Positions 1-7,761 are shown, numbered from the stretch's first letter. The stretch: DNA of 13,110 nucleotides from an uncultured Eubacteriales bacterium (GCA_934500855.1 CAKSUH010000014.1:1-13110), one strand, 5' to 3'. Program-made: numbers and translations. The notes: a model not told the origin generated them from the letters alone.

Positions 1-73
1 TTTTTGTATCGTCTGACGAAAAATTCGACTCTGCAAGTTGTGATTCGCACCATCGGAATTGCGCGGTGTTGCC

Positions 74-1213
74 TTAAAACATATCAGCATAATTCTTCTC
101 CAGAAATTGCTTCAGCTCACTTCGGGAGTGCAGGGAAATGCTGTTTGCAAGGCGGCGGATGCGGTAGGGGACGGTGTTGCGGGAGAGATGCAGATCTTCG
201 GCGATGGTTTCATAGGATGCGCCTTGCAGAATGTGACGGATGATTCCCAGATCGGTTTCATCGCAGATGCTGATCATCTTTTCCAACTTGGAAAAGGTCT
301 GTACCTCGTCATTGTGATAAAAGCAGGGATTGGGAAGGTCGGGCAGGGGGACAGAGTCTGCGGGGAATGCGGATTCTGCTGCTTGAAAAATCTGTTTTGT
401 TGTTTCCCGCGGGATCAGCTGTCCCGTCATTTTCAGGGTCAGCCGGAGCGACGGAGAATTGGCGTTTGCCAAATAACGGTACAGGGAGATGACCTGCGCC
501 CCGATTGCGGTGTGGTCAACCGTAAAGGTGGACAGCTTCGGGGTGAAGTGCTCAACCAGATCAATTCCCCCGATTGTAATCAGTTGCAGGGTATCCGGCA
601 CAGCGATTCCATCCGATTTCAGGTGCTTCATCAGGGAGAGCGCTACAATGTCATTGACACAGATTACCGCATCAAACCGATGAAGCTGACCGGAAAAATC
701 CCGATAGCAGGCGTTCAGGTCGTTTTCGTTATAAAAGCAATGCGCCTCCGGATCCGCAAAGCCGCGAAGCCGGCACTCCTGAACAAATGCCAGTTTTTTG
801 ATATCATCGGTTGTGAAATTGCGGAACAGACCGTACAGCGCGACGGTTGCGCACCCCTGCGCTTCCAGATATTGAAAAATTGTTTTGATCCCTCCGCTGT
901 AGTCGATTGCGCACTGCGCCTGAACCAGCTCGGACGGCCATGGATAGCAATCCGTCAGAATAACCTGAATGTTATGATCCCGAAAAAAGCAAAGCGCGGG
1001 AAAAATCCATGAAGGGGAGGTTGCGAACAGGATGATGAGCCGGGGGCTTTGCCCGAATAGCCGCTCATAGGGATAATCTTTGTAAGCATTGCCGTCGATC
1101 TGCATCACGGTATATTTTTTCTGCGCGAGTATGGCTTCTACGCCGAGCCGTTGCTTGTCACACCAAATGGAATTGTTCAGATATGCAGGCTCATAGATCA
1201 TGGGAATTATCAT
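74..1213 (-). CDS. Transcriptional regulator: LacI-like sensor with C-terminal LuxR-type HTH
   Basis: A 379-residue protein, probably the sugar-responsive regulator of the divergent galactonate operon. Residues 1-272 look like the effector-binding part of LacI/GalR proteins: a DAVICVNDIVAL stretch at 181-192, 'GIAVPDTLQLITIGG' at 202-216 and 'PKLSTFTVD' at 225-233 match the typical LacI C-lobe. There is no N-terminal helix-turn-helix; the protein starts directly in the sensor fold. After a linker, residues 321-372 form a GerE/LuxR-like HTH (GASYETIAEDLHLSRNTV, then SRSEL). The start at 1213 is chosen because AGGAG lies 7 bases upstream and a consensus promoter sits just before it; the same frame stays open to 1579 but would run across the hydrolase gene. 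Stop is TAA. Bases 1-73 downstream show no clear terminator or gene. The family of the two halves is fairly sure; effector and target are inference. Confidence 0.85.
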   Translation of the reverse strand: MIIPMIYEPAYLNNSIWCDKQRLGVEAILAQKKYTVMQIDGNAYKDYPYERLFGQSPRLIILFATSPSWIFPALCFFRDHNIQVILTDCYPWPSELVQAQCAIDYSGGIKTIFQYLEAQGCATVALYGLFRNFTTDDIKKLAFVQECRLRGFADPEAHCFYNENDLNACYRDFSGQLHRFDAVICVNDIVALSLMKHLKSDGIAVPDTLQLITIGGIDLVEHFTPKLSTFTVDHTAIGAQVISLYRYLANANSPSLRLTLKMTGQLIPRETTKQIFQAAESAFPADSVPLPDLPNPCFYHNDEVQTFSKLEKMISICDETDLGIIRHILQGASYETIAEDLHLSRNTVPYRIRRLANSISLHSRSELKQFLEKNYADMF

Positions 1214-1256
1214 AACAGAACTCCTTTTATGCAAGCGGGAAATCGCCCGTGTATCA

Positions 1257-1285
1257 ATGATAGCATAAAAAACGGAGGGTGTCAA
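1257..1285 (-). promoter_or_regulatory. Sigma-A promoter of the LacI-like/LuxR regulator
   Basis: Read on the minus strand, the -35 box TTGACA (1285-1280) is separated by 17 bases from TATCAT (1262-1257). The bases just before the -10 read TGC, an extended -10 element. The expected transcript start lies about 35 bases before the ATG at 1213. The identical box pair and spacing recur before the AraC-type regulator. Confidence 0.8.
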
Positions 1286-1295
1286 GTCGGTTTTT

Positions 1296-1305
1296 GCAAA
1301 TTTGC
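1296..1305. promoter_or_regulatory. Candidate operator, 10-bp palindrome GCAAATTTGC
   Basis: A perfect 10-bp palindrome lies between the two divergent promoters, 11 bases upstream of the regulator's -35 box and about 48 bases upstream of the operon's -35 box. Its position would suit a regulator binding site acting on either promoter. It is short and AT-centred, so chance occurrence is possible. Confidence 0.3.
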
Positions 1306-1352
1306 CCATATCTATTAACCAACTATTCCCGAATTTTTCTGTTTTTTTTGTA

Positions 1353-1381
1353 TTGCTTCCGATGAAAATTTCAGGTATAAT
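1353..1381 (+). promoter_or_regulatory. Promoter of the galactose/galactonate operon with internal inverted repeat
   Basis: TTGCTT (1353-1358) and a perfect TATAAT (1376-1381) are 17 bases apart. The likely transcript start near 1388 leaves a leader of about 25 bases before the ATG at 1414. The spacer holds TGAAAATTTCA (1363-1373), an inverted repeat of TGAAA arms around one A; a site here would block polymerase, as a repressor operator does. Promoter call is firm; operator role is inference. Confidence 0.75.
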
Positions 1382-1413
1382 TAAAGTACAAAATGGCTGT
1401 GGAGGCAAGGAGC

Positions 1414-2505
1414 ATGAAAAACGGGAAATGGACATCCGAGCGCGCATGGGAATGGTATCGCGCGCAGGGGTGGATTCGCGGGTACTGCGGGTATCCGTCC
1501 AACTGCGTGAATCGGATTGCGCTCTGGCAGGAGTACGGACACAAGGCTGTGTTTGACCAACTGGAGCGCGAATTTGCACTGGCGAAGGAAACGGGACTGA
1601 ACGCCGTTCGCACGGTGATTCAGTTCGAGGTCTGGCAGAAACAGCATGACAGCTTCATGCGCCATCTGGAGGAATCCTTCACGCTTGCCGACCGCTACGG
1701 GCTGAAGGTCATGCTTGTGCTTGGAAACGACTGCACCGTGGCAAAATCGCGGTGGAAGCCCGCCGTTTTCGGCGAACAGCCCGTGGACTGGGGTTACCAC
1801 AGTGGCATCAAAGGTGGTCAGCACGCGGGGGATTACCACGAGGCGGGCTATCAGCTGTTGGATGACCCAACCGTCGAGCCACTGTACTACGACATGGTTG
1901 CGGAGTTGGCGGAAACATACGGGCAGGACGAGCGGCTACAGATCTGGAATGTCTGGAATGAGGTCGGCAACAGCAACCGAGGGACCATGAGCGTCCCCGC
2001 GATGGAGAAATTCTTTGCCATCCTGCGGGAAAAGCGGGTCATGCAACCGCTGACCGCCGATGTCTGGTCGTATGACGGAAGCATGGAGGTCAACACCGAA
2101 GCGGGAAAGCGCGCGCTGGAGCTTTCGGACATCATTTCCTTTCACAACTACGGACCGTACAGCGGCATGGTGCGCCTGATTGCAAATCTGAAGCAATATG
2201 GCAGACCGCTGATTTGCAGTGAATGGCTGAACCGGTTGGAGTACGGCAACGACATCGAGCACCTGCTCCCGCTGTTCTGGCTGGAGAACATCGGTTCTTA
2301 CCATTGGGGGCTGATGCAGGGCTGCTCGCAGACCTTTGAACCGTGGGGCGGGTACTTCCTCCGTCAGGAAAAGGGGGAGGACTTGGATTTGACCAAGTGG
2401 CAGCACGATCTTTACCGCTTCAACGGATTGCCCTACATCCCGCGCGAAATCAAGGTGTTCCGTGAGTTTGCGGCGCTGGCGGACAATCGGCATGACAAAG
2501 CCTGA
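1414..2505 (+). CDS. Clan GH-A glycoside hydrolase (GH5/cellulase-like), cytoplasmic
   Basis: A 363-residue retaining glycosidase of the (beta/alpha)8 clan GH-A type. The general acid/base is probably E183 in WNVWNEVGN (178-186) and the nucleophile E270 in LICSEW (266-271), the usual strand-4 and strand-7 positions of this clan. The acid/base motif reads NEV rather than the common NEP. There is no signal peptide or membrane segment, so it should act inside the cell on an imported oligosaccharide or glycoside. The start at 1414 is preferred over the in-frame ATG at 1393: GGAGG lies 8 bases before it, and 1393 would be only about five bases from the predicted transcript start. It is the first gene of the operon. 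Context suggests a galactose-releasing enzyme, but the sequence does not fix the substrate; GH5 proteins of this kind are often labelled xylanase or cellulase. Confidence 0.8.
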   Translation: MKNGKWTSERAWEWYRAQGWIRGYCGYPSNCVNRIALWQEYGHKAVFDQLEREFALAKETGLNAVRTVIQFEVWQKQHDSFMRHLEESFTLADRYGLKVMLVLGNDCTVAKSRWKPAVFGEQPVDWGYHSGIKGGQHAGDYHEAGYQLLDDPTVEPLYYDMVAELAETYGQDERLQIWNVWNEVGNSNRGTMSVPAMEKFFAILREKRVMQPLTADVWSYDGSMEVNTEAGKRALELSDIISFHNYGPYSGMVRLIANLKQYGRPLICSEWLNRLEYGNDIEHLLPLFWLENIGSYHWGLMQGCSQTFEPWGGYFLRQEKGEDLDLTKWQHDLYRFNGLPYIPREIKVFREFAALADNRHDKA

Positions 2506-3430
2506 AATTGTCATGCTCTGCGGCGGCGGGTATACCGCGCGCATCAACCTGTCACGCGGGGCGAACTGCATCTCGCTCCGCCATTCCGCCACGGGCGCGC
2601 GCATCCTGCGGGAGCCGCCCGACCCGATGCGCTTGGATAATCCGTATCTTTACGGAATGCCGCTTCTCTTTCCCGTCAACCGTATCTCGGGCGGGCGGTT
2701 CGTATTTGAAGGGCGGGAGTATGTCTTTCCCGTCAACGAGCCGAACACGGGATGTCATCTGCACGGGACACTGCACGAAACGCCGTTTGCCGTGACCGCA
2801 CGAAGCGGGGACAGCCTGACGGCGGAATACACGGCGGACGCGGCGCACCCGTATCTGTCCTTTCCGCACGCGTTCACCCTGCGCCTGTCCTATCGCTTGG
2901 AGGCAGACGGGCTGCACTTGAAAACCGCTCTGACCAACCGCTCGGACACGGATATGCCGTATTTTCTCGGCTTCCATACGACCTTCAGTCTTGCCATGAC
3001 CCCGAAAACGAACGCGAAAACCGTGCTTGCAAAAGCGGAGCTGTCGCGAGAGATTGAGCGGGATATGACAACCTATCTTCCGACAGGCAGACTGCCGGAA
3101 TTTGACGCAATATCGGCGGCACTGGCGGCGGGGACATGGCATCCCGCATCGGGCGCGGTCAGCCGACATTACCGCGCGGGCGGCGGGGGACTTCTGACCC
3201 TGACCGACCCCGAAAACGGCTTGCGGACGGTCTACCGCAACGACACGGCGTTCGGCTACCGCCTGATTTACGGGGACGGGAAAGCCTTTCTCTGCATGGA
3301 GCCGCAGACCTGCATGGTGAACGCCGCGAATGCGCCGTTTGCGCGGGAGGAAACGGGCTTTGCCTTCCTGCGCCCAAACGAAACAAAGCAATTGCATTCT
3401 CAGATCGGATTGGAGGAAATCGGAATATGA
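2492..3430 (+). CDS. Aldose 1-epimerase (galactose mutarotase family)
   Basis: A 312-residue GalM-type mutarotase that interconverts the alpha and beta anomers of an aldose. Family residues visible are R64 in FPVNRI, H91 in the HLHG segment, H162 in LGFHTTF (probable general acid) and E270 in CMEPQT (probable general base). Length fits the family. The start at 2492 overlaps the end of the hydrolase by 14 bases and has only a weak ribosome binding site, suggesting translational coupling; an ATG at 2513 is an alternative that would lose seven residues. In this operon it would feed the correct anomer, released by the retaining hydrolase, to the sugar dehydrogenase. Substrate specificity for galactose is inferred from the downstream genes. 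Confidence 0.88.
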   Translation: MTKPEIVMLCGGGYTARINLSRGANCISLRHSATGARILREPPDPMRLDNPYLYGMPLLFPVNRISGGRFVFEGREYVFPVNEPNTGCHLHGTLHETPFAVTARSGDSLTAEYTADAAHPYLSFPHAFTLRLSYRLEADGLHLKTALTNRSDTDMPYFLGFHTTFSLAMTPKTNAKTVLAKAELSREIERDMTTYLPTGRLPEFDAISAALAAGTWHPASGAVSRHYRAGGGGLLTLTDPENGLRTVYRNDTAFGYRLIYGDGKAFLCMEPQTCMVNAANAPFAREETGFAFLRPNETKQLHSQIGLEEIGI

Positions 3431-4113
3431 AAATCACATGGCTCGGTCAGGCGGGACTGCTGTTTGAAACGGACGGCAAGGTGATTCTGCTCGACCCCTA
3501 TCTTTCGGACAGCGTGGAGAGGATCGAACCGCACAATCGGCGGCGCGTTCCGGTCGACCCGCGCTTCCTCTCGCTGAAGCCCGACCTGATTCTGCTCACG
3601 CACAACCATCTCGATCACACCGACCCCGAAACGCTCTGCCACTATCTCGGCGCAGACACGGCGGTCACGGTGCTGGCTTCGGGCAACGCGTGGGAGAATG
3701 TCCGACGGCGGTTCGGCGGAATCAAAAACAATTATGTGCTGTTCAATCGCGGCACGGAGTGGACGGAGGGAAACCTGCGTTTCCGCGCTGTTCGTGCCGT
3801 GCATTCGGACGACCGCGCGGTCGGCTTTCTGATGGAAGCCGAGGGGAAAACCTACTATATTACGGGCGACACGCTCTATGACGCGCGCATTTTTGACGAC
3901 CTGCCCAAGCACGTGGATGCGGTGTTCCTGCCCGTCAACGGGGTAGGGAACAACATGAACATGACCGACGGCGCGCGGTTCTGCGAGCGGATCGGCGCGG
4001 TGGCAGTTCCGCTTCACTGCGGGCTGTTCGACCGCCTCGACCTTGCCGCGTTCCCGTATCCGAACAAGGTCGTGCCGCAATTCTATCGGGAAATTTCTTT
4101 GGAGAAGATATAA
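3427..4113 (+). CDS. UlaG-like metallo-beta-lactamase-fold hydrolase, candidate sugar lactonase
   Basis: A 228-residue metallo-hydrolase. The metal-binding signature THNHLDH (58-64) supplies H59, H61, D63 and H64; H126 (VHSDD), D148 (ITGDT) and H197 (PLHCG) are the remaining likely ligands. The layout MKITWLGQAG at the start and NMTDGARFCERIGA before the last His resembles the UlaG family, whose founder opens the lactone ring of L-ascorbate 6-phosphate. The ATG overlaps the mutarotase stop (ATGA), so translation is likely coupled. The operon otherwise lacks a recognisable lactonase between the sugar dehydrogenase and DgoD, so opening of galactono-lactone is the natural proposal. Fold and metal site are well supported; the substrate is inference. 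No signal peptide. Confidence 0.85.
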   Translation: MKITWLGQAGLLFETDGKVILLDPYLSDSVERIEPHNRRRVPVDPRFLSLKPDLILLTHNHLDHTDPETLCHYLGADTAVTVLASGNAWENVRRRFGGIKNNYVLFNRGTEWTEGNLRFRAVRAVHSDDRAVGFLMEAEGKTYYITGDTLYDARIFDDLPKHVDAVFLPVNGVGNNMNMTDGARFCERIGAVAVPLHCGLFDRLDLAAFPYPNKVVPQFYREISLEKI

Positions 4114-4117
4114 GAAT

Positions 4118-5269
4118 ATGAAAATTACAAAGCTGGAGCTTTTGAAGGTCAGACCCCGTTGGATGTTTCTGAAGATGTACACCGATACCGATCTGGTGGG
4201 GCTGGGAGAGCCTGTACTGGAGGGACACTGCACCTCGGTTGAGGCGGTTGTCCGCGAATTTGAGGATTACCTCATCGGCAAAGACCCGATGCAGATCGAG
4301 CACCATGTGCAGGCGCTCTATCGCGGCGGCTTTTACCGCGGCGGACCTCTGATGCTCTCGGCAATCAGCGGCATCGAGCAGGCAATGTGGGACATCAAGG
4401 GGAAGTACTACAACTGCCCCGTCTGGGAAATGCTCGGCGGCAAGGTGCGGGACAAAATCCGGATGTATACGCACATCAAGCGGACTGCCGTGGCGGGCGA
4501 TTTCTCGGTGGACGAGATGCTGAACATCACCGATGAACGGTTGCGTGCGGGCTATACCGCGCTGAAATATTCCATCATTCCGCCCATCCGCGCAATCGAT
4601 ACGCCGCAGAACCTCATGGGGCATATCGCGCGCTTTGCGGCGGTGCGCGAGAGAATCGGGGACAGTGTGGACCTTGCCATTGATTTTCACGGGCGGGTCA
4701 GTCCCGCGATGGCTCTGCGCCTTGCCGAGGAGCTGAAGCCCTACCGCCCGTTCTTCATCGAGGAGCCGTGCCTGCCCGAAAATGTGGACTGCATGGCGAA
4801 CATTGCGCGGTCGACCTCCATACCGATTGCGGCGGGTGAGCGGCTGTTCGGAAAATGGCAGTTCCGCGAGCTGTTGGAAAAGCAGGCGGTGGCGGTGGTT
4901 CAGCCCGACATCTGCCATTGCGGCGGTATTTTCGAGGGGCGGAAAATCGCTCTGATGTCGGAGTTGTACTTCGGCTCTATCGCACCGCATAACCCGCTGG
5001 GACCAATCTCGCTTGCCGCCTGCCTGCAGGTGGACGCGTGCAGCCCGAACTTCTTGGTACAGGAGCACCCGGGCAACCCCGACGGCGGAGACCTCGGCGT
5101 TGGGTATCTGAAAGAGCCGTTTGTGATGAAGAACGGATACATTGATGTCCCCACCAAGCCCGGGCTTGGCGTTGAGTTGGACGAGGACGCGCTCAAAGAG
5201 AAATTGTATGACGGAAAATGGACGACGCCGCGGCAGTATTTCGAGGACGGAAGCAATGCCGATTGGTAA
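4118..5269 (+). CDS. dgoD: D-galactonate dehydratase, enolase superfamily
   Basis: A 383-residue mandelate racemase-subgroup enolase-superfamily enzyme converting D-galactonate to 2-keto-3-deoxygalactonate. The N-terminal capping domain carries FYRGGPLMLSAISGIEQAMW (72-91), typical of DgoD. Likely metal ligands are D189 (AIDFHGR), E215 (FIEEP) and E241 (AAGER), with H191 as probable acid and H291 (APHNPLGP) as probable base. Length and the C-terminal DGSNADW ending closely resemble the Escherichia coli enzyme as I recall it. The ATG lies 4 bases after the MBL-hydrolase stop. It is followed 25 bases later by the dehydrogenase. Related acid-sugar dehydratases could act on other aldonates, but the neighbouring DgoK and DgoA support galactonate. 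Confidence 0.92.
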   Translation: MKITKLELLKVRPRWMFLKMYTDTDLVGLGEPVLEGHCTSVEAVVREFEDYLIGKDPMQIEHHVQALYRGGFYRGGPLMLSAISGIEQAMWDIKGKYYNCPVWEMLGGKVRDKIRMYTHIKRTAVAGDFSVDEMLNITDERLRAGYTALKYSIIPPIRAIDTPQNLMGHIARFAAVRERIGDSVDLAIDFHGRVSPAMALRLAEELKPYRPFFIEEPCLPENVDCMANIARSTSIPIAAGERLFGKWQFRELLEKQAVAVVQPDICHCGGIFEGRKIALMSELYFGSIAPHNPLGPISLAACLQVDACSPNFLVQEHPGNPDGGDLGVGYLKEPFVMKNGYIDVPTKPGLGVELDEDALKEKLYDGKWTTPRQYFEDGSNADW

Positions 5270-5294
5270 GAGGAAAAGGGGAGAGAAACAGAGC

Positions 5295-6074
5295 ATGGAA
5301 CATACGGTTTTTGTAACCGGAGCGCATAACGGAACAGGATATGCCATTGCCGAGCGGTTCGCGCGCGAGGGCTGGGCGGTGCTGATCGGAAGTCGCAATC
5401 AGGAGAGCGCCGACAATGCCGCCGAGAAGCTGAACCATACCTACGGGGTCTATACAAAAGGCTATTCCTATCAGACTGCAACGCCCGATGCGGACGAGGT
5501 GCGGGCGATTTTCGAGGACATCCGCGCAAACGGGCATTCGGTGGGGGCGCTTGTCCTCAATGCGGCAAACCTCGGACTGAATCAGGTGAGCATGGAACTG
5601 GACATCCACGACTTCATGGGGGTCTATAATACCAATATCTTCTGGAATTTTCTCATGGCTCGGGAGGCGGCAAAGCAGATGCGCGAGACGGGCGGCGGGT
5701 CGATTGTGTTCATCGGCTCGAATTCGGCTCTGCGCGTGACCGAAAACCGTTGCGCTTACTGCTCCTCCAAAAGCGCGATGATCGGAATGTCCAAGTCGCT
5801 TGCGGTGGACTGGGGCAAGTGGAACATCCGCTCCAATGTGGTTCTGCCGGGGATGATTAAGACCGAACGGTGGGAGAACAATGTGAACAACGCGAAATAC
5901 TGCCTGCCGAACTATACCCCTCTGCACGACATCGCGGAATTCGAGGACATCGCAAACGCGGCGTGGTACTTCGGCAGTGAGCAGTCCCGCAACACAACGG
6001 GAACCGAACTGGTGGTGGACGGCGGGATGCTGGCACAGCTGACCCCGAACATCAACCGCACCCTGTGGGGGTGA
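5295..6074 (+). CDS. Short-chain dehydrogenase/reductase, candidate galactose 1-dehydrogenase
   Basis: A 259-residue classical SDR. The dinucleotide motif TGAHNGTG (8-15), LNAAN (89-92 region) and the catalytic set S142 or S144, Y155 and K159 (YCSSK) are present. The end of the second strand reads GSRN (32-35) with no acidic residue, which tends to indicate NADP preference in this superfamily. DGGM near residue 242 is typical of SDR C-termini. The start at 5295 has GGGGAG about 11 bases upstream; an in-frame ATG at 5256 would overlap dgoD. Within the pathway it is the only oxidoreductase, so oxidation of D-galactose (or a related aldose) to its lactone is the likely job. An alternative is oxidation or reduction of another pathway sugar. 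Confidence 0.85.
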   Translation: MEHTVFVTGAHNGTGYAIAERFAREGWAVLIGSRNQESADNAAEKLNHTYGVYTKGYSYQTATPDADEVRAIFEDIRANGHSVGALVLNAANLGLNQVSMELDIHDFMGVYNTNIFWNFLMAREAAKQMRETGGGSIVFIGSNSALRVTENRCAYCSSKSAMIGMSKSLAVDWGKWNIRSNVVLPGMIKTERWENNVNNAKYCLPNYTPLHDIAEFEDIANAAWYFGSEQSRNTTGTELVVDGGMLAQLTPNINRTLWG

Positions 6075-6078
6075 CGGC

Positions 6079-7041
6079 ATGACGGTTCTTTCCATCGACG
6101 GCGGCACAACCAACACGCGGCTTGTATTGGTGCGGGACGGTGAGATTCTTGCCGCAGAGAAATGCGGGCTCGGTGCGCGGAATGCGGTGTTGGACGCATC
6201 GCTTTCCTATGCGGACATTTTGACGGAAAAGCTGCGCGCGTTCCTTGCCAAAACGCAGATTATGCCGCAGCTTGCGGTTGCCTCGGGCATGATTTGCAGT
6301 GAAGCGGGGCTTGCCGCGACCCCGTATATCCAACCGCCCGCGAGCGCCGATAAACTGGCGGAGCACGCGGTGAAATTTACGCTTCCCCGGCTGCCCGAGC
6401 TTCCCCTGTGGCTCGTTTCCGGAATGCGGACATTGGGACGCACGGATGATCCAACGGAAACCGACATCATGCGCGGGGAGGAAACCGAGCTGTTGGGACT
6501 TTGCGGCAAAATCGGGGATATGTCACGAGCCGTGATTCTTCTGCCCGGGTCGCACTTCAAAACCGTGTTTCTGAATGCGGACGGCGTGGCGGAGGACTTC
6601 CGCACCTCCCTTTCGGGCGAACTGCTCCGCGCGGTGGCGGAGAATACCATTCTGCGCGAGAAGCTGATGGGAGTCTACCCGAAGATGCCCGACCGTGACC
6701 GCCTGCTTGCGGGCTGTACCTGCGCGGCGGAACGCGGGGTGAACGAGGCGCTGTTCAAGGTGCGCATTCGCCAAAAATTCTGCACGGACACATCGGAGCA
6801 GCTGTTCTCCTTCCTGCTCGGCGCGGTGCTGTGCGCCGATGTGGAGAGACTGCGGAAGGACGGCAGGGGACGCAGGGTTCTTGTCGGCGGTTCGAACCCG
6901 CTCCGCTTTGCCTATGCGTTCCTGCTCCGCGAGTGCGCGGGCTTGGCGGCGGAGGAAATTCCTGAGGCAATCTCCGAATACGCCGCAGCATACGGCGCGG
7001 AACAAATTGCGCTCGCATTGGAAAAGAGGAAAAACGGATGA
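6079..7041 (+). CDS. dgoK: 2-dehydro-3-deoxygalactonokinase
   Basis: A 320-residue DgoK-family kinase that phosphorylates 2-keto-3-deoxygalactonate at C6 with ATP. Diagnostic segments are the phosphate-1 loop IDGGTTNTR (6-14), MRGEETELLG (131-140), LPGSHFK (155-161), DFRTSLSGEL (173-182) and a late glycine-rich VLVGG (267-271). These match the order and wording of the E. coli kinase as recalled, though this protein is slightly longer. The start lies 4 bases after the SDR stop with a G-rich but weak ribosome binding site. The end overlaps dgoA by 4 bases. Product goes directly to the aldolase. Confidence 0.93.
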   Translation: MTVLSIDGGTTNTRLVLVRDGEILAAEKCGLGARNAVLDASLSYADILTEKLRAFLAKTQIMPQLAVASGMICSEAGLAATPYIQPPASADKLAEHAVKFTLPRLPELPLWLVSGMRTLGRTDDPTETDIMRGEETELLGLCGKIGDMSRAVILLPGSHFKTVFLNADGVAEDFRTSLSGELLRAVAENTILREKLMGVYPKMPDRDRLLAGCTCAAERGVNEALFKVRIRQKFCTDTSEQLFSFLLGAVLCADVERLRKDGRGRRVLVGGSNPLRFAYAFLLRECAGLAAEEIPEAISEYAAAYGAEQIALALEKRKNG

Positions 7042-7718
7042 AGAAAACCGAACTGATACAGAAAATCCGCGAGGCAGCAATCATCGCCATCATTCGTGGG
7101 GTGGAGCATGAAAAACTGCCGCCACTGTTGGATGCACTGGCGGCAGGCGGGATTCGGTTTGCGGAGATTACCTTTGACCAAACGGGAAGGACCTCCGGCG
7201 AGGAGACCGCGCAGAGCATCGCCGAACTGAAAAAGCACATGGCGGGCAGAATGCACATCGGCGCGGGAACGGTGATGACGGTCGGACAGGCGGACCGAGC
7301 CATGACAGCGGGCGCGGAATTCCTGATTTCCCCGAATGTGAATCCCGAGGTCATCCGACACACCGTGGCGGCAGGTTGCGTGTCCATCCCCGGGGCGATG
7401 ACCCCGACCGAGGCGGCGGTTGCCTACGAAAGCGGTGCGGATTTCGTCAAGCTCTTTCCCGCAGATACATTAGGGCTTTCCTACATCAAAGCGCTGATGG
7501 CACCGCTTTCGCATATCCCGTTTCTTGCGGTCGGCGGAGTCAACGAGCGCAACATCGGAGACTTCCTTGCTACAGGGCTTGCAGGAGTCGGCGTCGGCTC
7601 GGCGCTCACGCCCATAGAGTGGATTGCAAACGAATCCTATCAGCAAATAACGGAACATGCAAATCGATATTGCAATGTAGTCCAAAACCACAGGAATTAT
7701 TTCGGCAAACGGGCGTAA
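7038..7718 (+). CDS. dgoA: 2-dehydro-3-deoxy-6-phosphogalactonate aldolase (KDPG/KHG aldolase family)
   Basis: A 226-residue class I aldolase splitting 2-keto-3-deoxy-6-phosphogalactonate into pyruvate and glyceraldehyde 3-phosphate. Visible family residues are R20 in IIRG, E43 in FAEITF (proton transfer), T78 in GAGTV, P99 in SPN, and the Schiff-base lysine K138 in FVKLFPA, followed by VGGVN (165-169) for phosphate binding. The fold also serves KDPG of the Entner-Doudoroff pathway; the preceding dgoD and dgoK make the galactonate isomer the likely substrate. The ATG overlaps the dgoK stop (ATGA), with AGAGG upstream. It is the last gene of the operon, 43 bases before a terminator hairpin. 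Confidence 0.92.
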   Translation: MKKTELIQKIREAAIIAIIRGVEHEKLPPLLDALAAGGIRFAEITFDQTGRTSGEETAQSIAELKKHMAGRMHIGAGTVMTVGQADRAMTAGAEFLISPNVNPEVIRHTVAAGCVSIPGAMTPTEAAVAYESGADFVKLFPADTLGLSYIKALMAPLSHIPFLAVGGVNERNIGDFLATGLAGVGVGSALTPIEWIANESYQQITEHANRYCNVVQNHRNYFGKRA

Positions 7719-7761
7719 CGGAGTCGAAAAGCGAGGAAAAAAGCACCGTTTAAGAAAAAAA

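Noticed and set aside
59..1012. Long rightward ORF (317 codons) opposite the LacI-like/LuxR regulator
   Set aside because: Lies wholly antisense to a gene with clear LacI and HTH signatures, has no recognisable motif and no suitable ribosome binding site.
1214..1579. N-terminal extension of the regulator to 1579
   Set aside because: Would cross the promoter region and the hydrolase start; composition is Arg/Ser-rich noise, while 1213 has a ribosome binding site and promoter.
3935..5398. 487-codon leftward ORF opposite dgoD
   Set aside because: A shadow of the GC-rich dgoD reading frame; the plus strand carries the complete enolase-superfamily active site.
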